This document shows positions 35,104 to 46,507 of a stretch of 64,000 nucleotides of DNA, piece after piece. The stretch is taken from the NCBI GenBank assembly GCA_030762175.1, contig CM060830.1, positions 49,245,001-49,309,000 of the forward strand, given 5' to 3'. The notes beneath the pieces are model-generated. The model was not told the DNA's origin. It ran no database searches and saw only the letters and a program-made list of their open reading frames with translations. Position 1 is the first letter of the stretch, and the number at the start of each line of letters is the position of its first letter. The stretch comes from Metallyticus violacea (Eukaryota; Arthropoda; Insecta; Mantodea; Metallyticidae). The position numbers and the translations under genes were made by a program.

Positions 35104-35499
35104 CTTACTAAAACTTTCCTTACTTTAGATGCCCAACACATAAAAAGGTGTATGATTGCTCTGTATTATTCTTAGCCAGTATTTAGTTGCCCTTATTTTA
35201 AAATTTAAATTATAGTTATACAGCGCTTTCAAATGGACGTCCACCAGGAATAGCGCGGACCGCATAGGGTTAGAAGCACGCTTGAGTCTAGTTCTTCAGT
35301 TCAACGCTTAGATCTTTCATGCAAATTACAATCATAATAACCTTTGACATATAAGATGTTGCAAATGATATCCTTATTCCACCACAAAATATTATATAAT
35401 TTAAAAAACGTATATTAGTTCTTCTGAAATTGTTGCAATTTTTCTTCTTATTTTCTTTCGGTTTTTCCAAAGTATTTGAGTTATTTCTATACACTTTTT

Positions 35500-35700
35500 T
35501 TTTTATTTATTCCATAAATATAAAGGCATTCCGTAAGATCTGGAGATTCTGCAGGCCATAATGAAGTGCCGTAAAACGAACGAGAGATCAGCCGTATGCG
35601 CTGTAGCGGAGTCTTGTTGGAAAAAATATATCTTTACATTCAATGCCTGAGAGTTCTTTGAAGTATAGTGTGGTATGTTACATCTGTTTCTCACAATATT
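35500..35700 (-). pseudogene. Tc1/mariner-like transposase fragment
   Basis: The minus frame at 35503-35694 contains KIYFFQQDSATAHTADLSF and CRISRSYG, matching the ...WFQQDGATAHTA...VISR.G block that carries the second catalytic Asp in another Tc1-like family. Sequence at higher coordinates on the same strand may be the upstream remainder but no further motif could be read. Confidence 0.55.
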
Positions 35701-35749
35701 TCATAAAATATGGTTCATACAATTCTCATTCACTGCACACCGTACACCA

Positions 35750-37600
35750 TTTTTTTTTTTTTTTTTTTTTTTTTTGGTCTTGCAAATGACATTTCGTGTA
35801 CAACATTGGAGCTTTTCTGCTCTCCAGTATCTATAGTTCTGTCGCTACAGGGCCTTTTAAGTAAAATCATGCTTCATTCGTGAACTAAGTAAATAAATGT
35901 GGGTCAAAGTCAATCCTAACATTATCCAAAATCTGGTTGCAAAAGTTAACTGTTCTGCATTATCATGTGACTGCAATTTCTGAACAGTTATCACATGCGG
36001 TTTAAGTTTTAAATGCTTGGTGGCATTTCAAGTCGAGGTTTCAGAAATGTCTGTTCTAAGCTTTCTCCAAACATCGTCAAGTTTCTCCTCGTTAAGCACA
36101 AAGCTGCTTACTTGCCGTTCTTATCCAGAAAGATCCCGTTTTCCCAAATCTGTTATATAAGAATACATACACACATCGATGAAGTGCAGGTACACTGGAA
36201 AATTTTCTTACAAATCGCCACCTTACTTTTCTTGAAGTTTGTTGTTACATACAAACCATGTTCCAATGTGTAGTGACTTTTTAGCATTATAACAGCTCTA
36301 ACATACATTGTTTCGTTTTGCAAATTATTACCTTTAGAACTTCCAAACTGTACAAAGACAACGCTCCAATTTCTTTATGCCGCACTGAAGGTCAGTGAAA
36401 CCGGTTAGAAACACGTTTTTCTGGGCTGTCGCTGTCAGCGCACTAGCGGATGAACTTCAATTTGAAAGAACTAGATGCCAAACTATTTAAGAATGCACCA
36501 ATTCGCTGATTATCTCCCTTTTTGTAGCGTTCGTTTCAGAAACTGACTTTGTACTAGATTATCAACTCCTCGTCCCTAAAGTTCGGCCCCATATTACAAA
36601 ATGGAACTTACAGAGGTCCCGCACATCTTCTCCGTTGTTTCTGGTGTTTTTATTTTTATCAAAATCTTCGATTTTTAAATGTGCGTTGCACCGCTCTTTT
36701 CTGCAATTTCCCGATTCGTTCTTGAAAGTTAATGTTTCGTTTTCTCCTTACTGATTGCCATTTTCACTACCAAAAATGTGCATTTCCTTTGCAGACCTCA
36801 ATTTGTAGACGTGAAATTAGATCATTCGCATAAAGGAAAGCTGTTATGGAAATATCTCTGTGGTGGAAATAGCAACTTTTGAGTCATACTTTTTCTGTGC
36901 TACATCATTCACAAATAAATTTGGTTGTAATGCATTTATCACTTTCTGCATTAATCCCTCGTTCATTATTTAACCCACAATGCTCATTTTTCCATAGAGT
37001 CAAACGCTTACTGAAAGTATAGTTTTCCCCTCTTTTTCTGTGTTTGTTTCACTCTCAGTGAATCCAAAAACAAATATGTTATCTGCTATTCTGTGATATC
37101 CTTCTCTAATTTCCGCTTGAAATGTTCAGTCTGTTGTATTCTACAAGCCATTGCCTCATTCTCTGGTATAAAAAGTTGCAATAAAATTACTGTGAGAAGC
37201 AGTACTCCATGTAAGAGCATATAAGCTTCATTTATTATAAAATGGACAATGGACACCACCTCTATTAAAAATTGAAAGTGTTTGTTAGTATCTTTGTCAC
37301 TATATTCATAAATATTAGAGACTGCTGAAAGCCACTGTGTGACCAGCATATTTACCACACTTCGTTTTCTGGGACCAGACAGTCTGGTCTGAACGCTTCT
37401 GCCATGTTCTGTGCACGTAAACACGTCCCAGTGGTGTGAAGATGCATTCATTCAACCACAGTACATGTTACCATTAATTAGCTGTTCAGGTTTCTCTCTC
37501 CCGGCACCACTGTCGTGTCCCTTTTGTGTCCATTGATTATGAAATGCTTCATTGCAAAGTTTCCAGTTCAGGACAATTGTAAGAACTATAGGGTAGAATA
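35750..37600. other. No recognised gene
   Basis: A ~25 bp T-run lies at 35751-35775. A 121-codon minus frame at 37086-37451 has a central hydrophobic stretch but no recognised motif, and nothing around it supports a gene. Confidence 0.45.
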
Positions 37601-37609
37601 GGATAGCAT

Positions 37610-37690
37610 ATTTTATTTATTTATTTATAAATAAATAAAATCTGTATACGCCACCCTAGTATCTGGTTTTCTAAACCAGGGCGTGTATAT
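37610..37690 (+). repeat. Two adjacent hairpins
   Basis: An AT palindrome (37610-37641: attttatttattta and its complement) is followed by a nested hairpin, outer stem tatacgcc (37645-37652) with ggcgtgtata, inner stem ctggttt/aaaccag (37663-37679) with a three-base loop. Confidence 0.6.
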
Positions 37691-37699
37691 AAAATGTTC

Positions 37700-38402
37700 T
37701 ATTTATTACTATAAACTATACAATAATCACTTACTTCGTTATTTTACAGATTTTCCTAACCACTAGAGTAAAATAATATAATAAAATAAAAAAATATCTC
37801 AAAATTAAACGAAAATATAAATGTAGTAAACTACTTTCCAATTTAATATTTCAAAATCTAAAAAATTAACAAATTACTGGGAGTCAGTAAGTATTATAAC
37901 TGGTTGCCAGCTATTCTATCCTAATTTATTACATTACCAGCGGTATGTACTGATATCCAGTACTTTTATAGGAATTTCTCTTAAATTTACTCTCAACATT
38001 TAAACATTACACTAATTATTCTTTCAAATCTCTTTAACTCATCTCAATCATGCTAATCACCTTCTCTTTAACAACTTACTTCACTTAAAATTCATTTTTT
38101 ACTATTAAATATTTCCTGCTCATTTCATTTATTTATCCTAACACGTTAACTCATTAAAAAATATCATCTCGCTTCCACTGTGTCTCTCTCCACCTTTTCT
38201 ATCTTCCAACCGTCCCTTCCTCCATTTCTCTCCTGGGCTCCTGGTTACACCATTTCTCGCGCTCTGCTCCTCTCCGGACACCACTTCTCCATCCTTCTCT
38301 ACCGTTCGTTCTCTTGGATCTTCAACACCCCTTAATCTTATTCTGTAATCTTCCTTCTTCCATCTCCTTCTCAATCCCATAAATCTTATAGGTAAAAGTC
38401 TT
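37700..38402. other. No recognised gene
   Basis: AT-rich, then a C/T-rich stretch (38160-38400). The minus frame at 38138-38380 is charged and repetitive in composition and does not look like a known protein. Confidence 0.45.
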
Positions 38403-38415
38403 CACCTTTCTCCAC

Positions 38416-38448
38416 CCGACAGCGGCCGAAGGGGATTCCTCAAAGCAG

Positions 38449-38492
<44 letters not shown>
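38416..38492 (+). mobile_element. Very short LINE-type 3' end insertion with poly(A)
   Basis: A 77 bp insert made of 37 bp (ccgacagcggccgaagggga and the following residues) plus 40 As. It is flanked by the exact 13 bp duplication CACCTTTCTCCAC at 38403-38415 and 38493-38505. This is the signature of target-primed reverse transcription with severe 5' truncation. The source LINE is not identified. The pure A-run and perfect duplication argue for a recent event. Confidence 0.9.
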
Positions 38493-38493
<1 letters not shown>

Positions 38494-38780
38494 ACCTTTC
38501 TCCACTATCGGTCGCCAAACATTAGCTAGCCTTGACTGGCTTTTTCTACTCTGCAATTAGAACTATGCAATAAAATAATAAAAAGAGGAAGAACGGAAAA
38601 TTTGTTCAAAAATATATTTCAGCATTCGCCTTAAGTTTTTTTTTAATAAAGCAGTCAGAATTGTGCATTTACTTTTCTCCCATACTTGTTTTCTAGGTAA
38701 ATGCGACCTATGTTCAGAAAGAATCTAAACTTAGGGCAGAAGAAAATGCCTTCCTGGGAGAGTTATTATATTCCCATTTT

Positions 38781-38814
38781 CAACAACAAAAACAACAACA
38801 ACAACAACAACAAC

Positions 38815-38850
<36 letters not shown>
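38781..38850 (+). repeat. (CAA)n(TAA)n microsatellite
   Basis: About twelve CAA units pass into about eleven AAT units. It directly precedes the mariner relic H. Confidence 0.95.
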
Positions 38851-39107
38851 TCACATTTTAAATAAAGAGACAATTAATTAATATCACATAGGTGTTCCTA
38901 AAATCCAGTAAGACTTTACTTAATGAAGTTCAGGACTAAGTACGGTAAAGAAACACAAAGCAGGAATTCTGTTTACGCCTGGCATGACAAATTTGTGAGT
39001 ACCGATTGCTTGTGTCATAAGAAAAGAAGTGACCGTCAGACAGTGAGTGAAGAGACCATTAACAGTGTGAGAGAGACATTAATAATCAGTTTGTGCAGCA
39101 TTCCGTC

Positions 39108-39308
39108 AGTCCTGGTGGTGTAGTGGTAACCATACTTGCCTTCTAAACCCAAGATCGCGGGTTCAAACCCGGCCAGGACCGATGGATTTTTTCGGGCGTA
39201 AAAATCCTGACTTCCTTCGGAAGGGAAGCAAAGCCGTGGGTCCCGTGTCGTACATTTACAGCACAATAAAGAACCTCAAGCCTGAAAGAAGAGGCCTCTG
39301 AAAAAATT
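39108..39308 (+). mobile_element. SINE family A, copy A8 (3' truncated) inside H
   Basis: Plus-oriented SINE A with an excellent head: cctggtggtgtagtggtaac (A box TGGTGTAGTGG) and gatcgcgggttcaaacccgg (B box). It stops at gaagaggcctctg, losing the final ~90 bp seen in A6. Confidence 0.85.
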
Positions 39309-39762
39309 TTTAGTTTGGAAGACACTACGAAAGAGACTGTATAAATTGAAGCTCTTGCAACAGCTGAAACGAAATGACAAACATGAGCGTTACGAGTTTT
39401 GTATCCTAGAGCAACAATGGAAGAAGAAGAAGATGACGACTCCGTGAATGGCATAATCTTTAGTGACGAAGCGACATTCCATACAAACGACATAACTGTC
39501 TAGTGTGGGGTACACAGAATTCTCATGAATTCGTCGAATATGTGCGTGATTCACCTTGTAAACATTTTCTGCGCAACTTTACGGATCATTCTTCTTCATA
39601 CCTGGACATGATCAGCAATGGTTGTTCCCACAAATGCAGGAAGATTCCAACAGTTTCCTCTTCCAGCAGGAAGAGGCCCTATCCCATTAACGTAACGACG
39701 TTCGTGATTTTTTGAACTACGAGCTACCTCAACGCTGGAGCGGACGAGCAGGGGATAATAAT

Positions 39763-40038
39763 AATAAAAACCACCATGGGTGGCCGAGGTCGTTAAGGCG
39801 CGGACTGGGAGGTCTGGAGTTCGAATCCCACCAGGACCGTCCTCCCTGACTAAGGTTTTTTCCAGGTTTTCCTCAATCCTCATAAATGGCAAATGCCGGG
39901 GAGGTACCCTAAACTTAGGCCTGGAACGTTTCCTTCTTAAAAAATCCTTGCCCAATATATCGTTTCATCTCATGTATCATCAGTGTCCGCCTGTGGTGCC
40001 TAAGTGGTAAAAACGGGCGTTAAACACTATTAAAAAGG
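39763..40038 (+). mobile_element. SINE family B, copy B5 inside H
   Basis: Full-length plus-oriented SINE B: gggtggccgaggtcgttaag (A box), gagttcgaatcccaccagga (B box), and the end gggcgttaaacactattaaa. Duplication GGGGATAATAA flanks it (about 39751-39761 and 40045-40055); the second copy follows a G-run. Confidence 0.88.
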
Positions 40039-40370
40039 GGGGGGGGATAATAACTGGCCTCCCAGATCCCCGGATCTAACTCCCCGTTCTTCCTATGGGA
40101 ATACATTAAAGATTGTGTGTTTATGCCCCCCTTTATCACAAAATCTAGAAGAATTCAAGCGTATTATTGAAGAAGTTCTCACCACTGTGTCTGAGGGTAT
40201 ACTCCAAAGAGTATGGCAAGAGTTTGATTACCGTGTTGACGTGTGCAAATTTACACGTGATTCCCATACAGAGTCATTGTGAAATCAAACATTGAAAATA
40301 AAACCATTTGAGTTCCTCTTTAATGTGACATGTATCCGAAATCTATATCGTTTGTAGAATTTGTGTAATA

Positions 40371-40657
40371 TTTTTTTAATTGTGTTTAACGCCCGTTTTT
40401 ACTACTGAGGCACCATAGGCGGTGAACACTGGTGATACATGAAATGGTATGATATATTCGGAAAGGATTTTTTAAGGAAGGAAACGTTCCAGGCCTAAGT
40501 TTAGGGTACTTCCCCGGCATTTGCCAGTTATGAGGACTGAGGAAAACCTAGAAAAAAAAACTCAATCAGGAAGGAAGGATTGTCCTGGCGGGATTCGAAC
40601 CCCAGACCTCCCGCTCAGGAGTCCGCGCCTTAACGACCTCGGCCACCCGTGTCGGTG
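40371..40657 (-). mobile_element. SINE family B, copy B6
   Basis: Full-length minus copy, from tgtgtttaacgcccgttttt to ttaacgacctcggccacccg, with ggattcgaaccccagacctc as the B box. A short gtaata flanks both sides. It lies just past the end of relic H. Confidence 0.85.
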
Positions 40658-40794
40658 GGTAATAAATTAAAAAACTGTTACCGGACTTAAGAGACACCCA
40701 CGATCAATGAAGATTTGGATACATAATAAAAAAATATTTACATGGGTACAACCGCAATTCCTTCGGAATGAGCTAAAAAATTATTAGCTAAAAA

Positions 40795-41017
40795 TTGGTA
40801 CATTTTTCACAAGACCAATAGCTTTACTTCCTTCGGAATTCGCTAAAATGGGTGAGCGAAAAATTCGTGGATGGGAAAGTTCCAACCCATCGCCTAAGGG
40901 ACCAGGAAAAATCACGAAAAAACTGAAGTTCAGGATGGACGATCTCAAGAGATTTGAACCCGGGGCCGCCCGAATACGAATCTCAAGTGTTACCGTCTGA
41001 GCCACTCCGCTCGGTAT
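40795..41017 (-). mobile_element. SINE family C, copy C6 (head portion)
   Basis: The complement of this stretch starts with ggagtggctcagacggtaac (A box) and cgggttcaaatctcttgaga (B box), then continues into a body that resembles the start of SINE C. It ends near 40795 without the family's 3' part. Confidence 0.65.
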
Positions 41018-41224
41018 AAGGAGATTCTGCCACTAACGCCATCTTTCTCTTAGGAAGTAAATTGAACTAAAGCTTTTTCATATTTTAGGTAATCAATGAG
41101 TAAAAATGTATCCTAAAATAACAATAGCAGTAATTAATAAGCTATTGCAACAACTGAAAACCAAGGTGGGAAGGAATTTGGAATTGTAACAGTCGACCGT
41201 TGTTTCGTCACGCAATATTGCACT

Positions 41225-41610
41225 ATTTTCGCTCATCCGTTTCACCTCATTTCATTCCGTAGGTTCTGATACAGAATCGAAAGTGGCAGGCGAAATGGGC
41301 CGGTGCTGTGTACAGTGTGGCGGTGGTTTGCGCTTTGTAAAGATGTTTGCCCCGTATCTAACGTCAAAGTGGCCCTTCTGAAAATCTCAAATTTCTTGGA
41401 GGAGGCTCCGCCGGCATCGGTGTGTTCAATCTGGAATCAATGTCAGGAACCCCATCAACATCCGTGCCTCATCGCCCCTGGTTCCTCCCTCACCTCATTC
41501 CTTCCTCCCGAAGGTGCTTCCACTGTAGGCGTAGGCACAAACGGCCAGCAGTTGAGCGCGGTTGAAGAACGATAAATCTTTCTCTACCCCTAATAATTCG
41601 CTTCAATGCA
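41225..41610 (+). mobile_element. SINE family C, copy C7
   Basis: Plus copy beginning in the body: tttcacctcatttcattccg, gtggcaggcgaaatgggccg, gtggcggtggtttgcgcttt, catcgcccctggttcctccc, gtaggcacaaacggccagca, and tail aatccaat. The ORF at 41303-41575 is a shadow. Confidence 0.8.
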
Positions 41611-41884
41611 ATCCAATATGTATAATTCCTTTGTTATGTGCCGTGTTTGCACGCCCAGCTCAAATCAGCGGTTTTCCAACTTTCTTTTGTCTTATTTGCG
41701 TGTTATTCCTGCCAGCATATACATCTGAACTGCTGTCTGCGCATGCCTACCGTACTGAATGACGCTATGCTTCATCCGGCGACTTGAGGGCTGTGAGCTT
41801 TGACTCCGAGCACAGAGAGACAGGTGTCAGCACTTATGCATATAAACAGCATTGGGCTATATTTCCTGGGTTTTCTTCCTCTCT

Positions 41885-42000
41885 AGGACAGACTTCCTTT
41901 TTTTCTTCTTTCTTTCTTCTTCTTTTCTTTTCTTTTTTCTTTTTTTTTCTTTTTCTTTCTTTCTTTCTTCTTATTTCTTTCTTTCTTTTTTTTTTTGTTC
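41885..42000 (+). repeat. T/C-rich low-complexity (TTTC-like)
   Basis: Irregular TTTC/TTCT runs. The frame 41784-42029 becomes a run of F, S and L here. Confidence 0.8.
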
Positions 42001-42665
42001 CCCTTTTGAGTGTAGAAATTAATTGGTGATATTCAAGTTTAACTTTTTGGTTCTAAATTCATTTCCCTCATGAAGATTCAGGTAAATTGTGTATTATTTT
42101 GTTTCAATAACAGGTTTCTTGTTGCATTTATAACTGTTCGCTTTCCCCATGTTCTGTCCAAGGTATATTCCATCTTACACAAGCTATTGTAATGTAATTT
42201 TTCCTTTCGCCGGCTCCGTTTCATATTGCACATTGTAAAGCTTTTTTCAGCCACGTTTGCAACTTTAATTACTCTGACTGTTTAAAAAAAAAAAAATACT
42301 GTAAGGAACCGTTGTGACTTAATTTTGTAAAATTTGGAATAAATCCAATCATTCCGCCTATTAATTGTTAGCGATTAGGTTGTAATCGACTATGCCCATT
42401 TTCTTCTTCCGATCCATGTCAGTTTATGTATTGTTTAAAAAAGAGTCCAGCTGGTTGTCTACCTAAAGAATATACTTAAATTTAAAAACAGAATCTCCAG
42501 TGTGGGGTTATTGCATTGTATGGTTGCTATCAATGTAAAAGAAGTAACTCGTCTTTTTCACAATACCAAGCCTTTGGATCAAATAAATGCCTCTTTTAAA
42601 TATAAATTTTCAAACTTAAATGTGCGACAAATTTAGAATATTCAAGTACCCGTAAATTCTTGTTT
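42001..42665. other. No recognised feature
   Basis: AT-rich sequence. Confidence 0.5.
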
Positions 42666-42667
42666 AT

Positions 42668-42959
42668 AGATTTGATTTATTTACGGACGCTCTTTAACAT
42701 CTCAGGTCATCAGCGTCCCATTCAATTCAGGGCCTGAAACGGCCGATAAATTTTGCTCAGAGTCCTCTTTTTTTCAGGCTTGAGGTTCTTTTTCGTGCTG
42801 TAAATGTACGGCACCGGACCCATGGCTTTACTTTCCTTCCGAAGGAAGCCATACTTGGGATTTTTACGCCCGAAAAATCCATCGTTCCTGGCCGGGTTTG
42901 AACCCGCGATCTTGGGTTTAGAAGGCAAGTATGGTTACCACTATACCACCAGGACCGAT
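42668..42959 (-). mobile_element. SINE family A, copy A9
   Basis: Full-length minus copy: tttatttacggacgctcttt through gcctggccgggtttgaaccc region to ccactataccaccaggaccg. An (AAT)n run lies 50 bp beyond the head side (43012-43053). Confidence 0.88.
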
Positions 42960-43007
42960 GGGACTGTGCGTGGAAACACTAGTCCAACAGGGATTCACGA
43001 GTTTTCA

Positions 43008-43011
<4 letters not shown>

Positions 43012-43055
<44 letters not shown>
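43012..43055 (+). repeat. (AAT)n microsatellite
   Basis: About 14 AAT units; produces the poly-N end of an overlapping frame. Confidence 0.95.
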
Positions 43056-43615
43056 TTATAAACTGTGGATTATTTCATAAATATCATAGTACTGGAGATG
43101 GCGACAGATAAATGAATAAATAAATTTAATTACAGTCTTGAATTATGAAAATGCTCTTTATATATAATTAAGCTGTAATATGTGTCGATGCAAATGCCAA
43201 TTTCCCGCTTCACAATAATTAATAAGAGTTAATATTTGTTAAGTACGAATGTAATTATATCATTGTTGTCGGCAGCACATTCTTTTATCGATTGTCAGTG
43301 AGCTTAACTAACGAAAAAGTTACATACTATAATATCACAAAAGGACCTCAAGAATTCATAACGAATTTTAGCGATAGGTTTCCTGGTGTGTCGTTATTAA
43401 CCCAACATTTGTGAAAGATAAACCTCAAATTTGAAAGAACGGGTGGTATTTAGGATGTATCGACGGCTACGTAAGTTCGTATCGAAGAAAACTAACAAAT
43501 GCTAGTTCAGGTATTTGTATGTTTAGATAGTCCTCAAACTTAAACAGGAAAGAATCGGCTTAAGTACAGAGTATCTGAAAGTTCAACCCATATTGTCCCA
43601 CACTGCATTTCAGCG

Positions 43616-44044
43616 TTATGAATAATTTTTAATCCATAATGAAGCAGATTCAAATATTTGGCAGTCTGTGTATTGGTATCTGATTATATTTCTATGAACT
43701 ATAAAAATAAGATGTTTTTTGTGTGGAACAATTTCTAAAATGGAATTAAGAGAAAAAAAATTATCAAAGAACGCTATTTCAGTACTTATGCTCATGGAAA
43801 TGCTTGAACTAGAAAATAAGCCCGATTTATTCGCTTCAGTATTTAGATAAACAACAAGATGAAGCTCCTTCTCACTTCTGATTGGAACGTTGCAATATTT
43901 TACGGAGTAGATCGGACAACACACTTGTAGTATGACGTCATCTGATTTTGCTTTATGGAGGTTGTTAATATTGGCCTTTTCCTTATCATCAAAAATAAAA
44001 ATAAACTGAAAAGTGTGATTAAAATACATGGACGGAGACAGCAA
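43616..44044 (-). CDS. Hypothetical 142-codon ORF, doubtful
   Basis: The longest frame in the window that is not explained by a repeat or transposon. It starts MLSPSMYFNHTFQFIFIFDD and has no motif I recognise, no signal peptide, and no repeat structure. The composition is rich in S, I, F and N, as expected from chance translation of AT-rich DNA. No initiation context, splice-site pair, poly(A) signal or neighbour supports expression. I list it so that it can be tested, and think it is more likely noncoding. Confidence 0.12.
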   Translation of the reverse strand: MLSPSMYFNHTFQFIFIFDDKEKANINNLHKAKSDDVILQVCCPIYSVKYCNVPIRSEKELHLVVYLNTEANKSGLFSSSSISMSISTEIAFFDNFFSLNSILEIVPHKKHLIFIVHRNIIRYQYTDCQIFESASLWIKNYS

Positions 44045-44049
44045 TTTTT

Positions 44050-46345
44050 AGAGCATAAAATTTAGTGTCATACTAAGTTATAAAGTTCGTCTGCACACAC
44101 GCTGTTTTGCGTCTCGGTTACTTAGCCTGCCGCAGTAATCGACATCTATGTTTCAACTCCTATTCCCAAAATTGTATGCAAATTAACCTTATAAAAGAAA
44201 TTGAAACTGTAATGTTTCTGATTTCCATTGTTAATGTTTTCTTTTACATTCTGAAACCTCCACGTGTGCTCAATTTGGGAGTGGTTTTCTTGGGAACGCT
44301 CAAAATTTGAGCTAATTTCATTTAATTTTTGTTACCGCCACGGTTTTGTTATGTTGTGTTTGCTTTTGTCTACCATTGAAACAGCGTTTAAAAAAGGTAT
44401 AAAGGATCACAAAAATTACGATTTCTCATAACTTTGTGCCTATTTTATGGGTGTGGTAAAGAGGCGGAGTAAACTTTTAGTCGGTGCGCAAGTGTTTGTT
44501 AATGTAAAATTATGTGCTCTATGATTTTTACTCATATACAGAGAGGACAGTTTATAAGTCCCGCATCTTAGATCTCCGACGGGAGATCGTTGAGATTTAC
44601 TAAGTTGACCTATTCTCTCTTCCAGTCGGTTGCGAGCTGGATTTCGACAGAGTCGGCAATTGTGTTATGCAATCGAAGATAAAATATCACTAAACAGTGC
44701 AGTATTGTATGCAATTCGATAATTTGAAACGGTTAATATAGTTGTTCCAATGTAGGGGGGATTGATGGGTTCTCAGGGTAAATTTTGGACTGTTTTTAAT
44801 GACTTAAAATCATTAGGGGGGGAAGGAGATTGTTCACTGTATTAATAAAGTCCAGCACTGGTTGAACACATGATTTATTTTACAACTTGGCAGGTTACTT
44901 CCTGACTGCTCGTCGCTGACTTCACTACTCACTTAGACTGACTTTAGAAATGACTTACACTGCCCTCAACTGACTTGATTGCTTTCGTATGACTTAGGCT
45001 GCCTGCTTCCGTATAGCTCTTGAGTGAATCCTCTCATGTCTCTTGCGTCTCTTGTCTGATGATGTCGTCTGAATGTCCCTCTGACTTCTGTACTCCAGTT
45101 TTTTTTTTACCACATCACCACGCCTCTCGCTAAATTAAATTCCCTCGTATATTATCCTGTTTCCGTGTTACATGTTCATCTTTGGCTATCTTAAAAATAT
45201 TTATTTGCAACTAAGTTCTCCTTATTGGTTGACTTTTATCAAATGACCATTGGCTAGAATTATTCTCTCTCTCCGGATCTACAATATCTTTCCACGAACC
45301 TGGATTTTCTAAGAACAGCCTGTCACAAATTTCGGCACTTTCCTTATATGCTGATTTCTATTGAAACATCTTTTGCCTCCCTTAGCTTGTAGCTTGCTAA
45401 ATGTTCTCGGAGATAACGCACGTGTTTATAGGCGGTTTTCATACCTTGTATACCCGGCTCCGTTCTGACATTCGCATTTTCTCTTAAATTATTGCTATGT
45501 CTGACTTTGTTCAAATACTGTTCCGTTACAGCCAACTGTTTTCTTATTGTGAACTCCTAAGTATTTCCTGGGCAGAAGGTTCGTGACCTAACAAAAGATA
45601 GTTTACCCTTTCCTCAACCTTGTCTAAGGAGCGGTCAGCGATCGAGGCGTCAGGTATACATCTCTGTCTCTTTCTCACATCTTTTACCACAAAATGTATA
45701 CAAAACCCTTTTGTAAGATACAATCACCTGTCAAATGACCTACACGTAAGTACAAGTTACAAATTATTTCAATTTTTTTTATATCTATCTCTGAATGATT
45801 TTCTTATACATATACCTAACAATTACCGTTATCAAATATAATGCCTTTATAAATATAACTCTGCGGCCTTAAGTTATTAAATTAATAAAGGCAGCTTATT
45901 TCCTGCTTCAAGTGCAATGGTGAGATATTCACTGCATCATTTTCAACGCTAACATTAGGTATAGAAAGTCATGTGGCAGATCGAGACAGGCATTAAAGCT
46001 AAATTTCCCTGCAGCCCGGTTCCAACACGATAACCAATATAAAAGTTAGTACTGAAGTTTAATGAAAAAGTTCTGTGTCAAATCGGAAAAAAGAATCAAA
46101 GAGGTCCTGCTCTCACAGAAGAAAACTTGATGAAATAAGAGCTTCCATAAAACCGTACTTGTTTCCCAAAACCTACGGTTTATGGTTTTTGTTTTTGAGG
46201 GACATTGAAAAATAAAGTATATCCAACTAATCCTTATGCACTGGAGGAAGCTAAAAGAAACATTCTAAACTACTTCCATTGTGATGGGGAAGTAATGTGT
46301 GTCAGTAATAATTTCCTGATATGTGTGTGTATGTGTGTATTTATT
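44050..46345. other. No recognised gene
   Basis: About 2.3 kb without recognised features. A small perfect hairpin gatctcc...ggagatc lies near 44570-44587. A sequence starting tacagagaggacagtttata near 44538 looks like a Tc1/mariner terminus but no partner end or coding was found. Confidence 0.45.
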
Positions 46346-46352
46346 GAATCTG

Positions 46353-46507
46353 CAATTGGGCTTACATGTATTTAATTATGTTGACATGTATTATTGCAAG
46401 TACAAGCTGTAAACGTTGTAATTTCACTATTTCTCCACTATCTGCCGTTTCATTTTAACCTAATGAAATAAAATGCCAATATAATTAAATACGTGTAAAC
46501 CCAATTA
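46353..46507 (+). repeat. Inverted repeat at the edge of the AT minisatellite
   Basis: caattgggcttacatgtatt... at 46353-46378 is the complement of ...aattaaatacgtgtaaacccaatta at 46481-46507, with two or three mismatches over 26 bases. The left arm is a reversed copy of the ~20 bp unit that then repeats downstream. Confidence 0.75.

Larger units (their letters stand above)
38900..40340 (+). mobile_element. Mariner-like element H, split by SINEs A8 and B5
   Basis: Plus-strand remnants follow the normal transposase order across two insertions. 38923-39100: FRTKYGKETQSRNSVYAWHD and KKRSDRQTVSEETINSVRE (HTH region). 39310-39480: LRKRLYKLKLLQQLKRNDK and IIFSDEATFH, with the first Asp. 39640-39750: FQQEEALSH, where the expected QQDG has become QQEE. 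40049-40282: WPPRSPDLTP without the following LDF, then LEEFKRIIEEVLTTVSEGIL, RVWQEFDYRVDVCKF and a stop. Two of three catalytic positions are changed and several stops occur, so it is dead. The ends were not defined. Confidence 0.75.

Noticed and set aside
37086..37451. 121-codon minus-strand ORF with a hydrophobic centre
   Set aside because: No family resemblance, splice context or neighbour; length is within chance for AT-rich sequence.
39108..39180. Possible genuine tRNA gene (A and B boxes well preserved)
   Set aside because: It is the head of SINE A8: the body follows directly, the same head appears in several copies, and a proper anticodon stem with a seven-base loop does not form.
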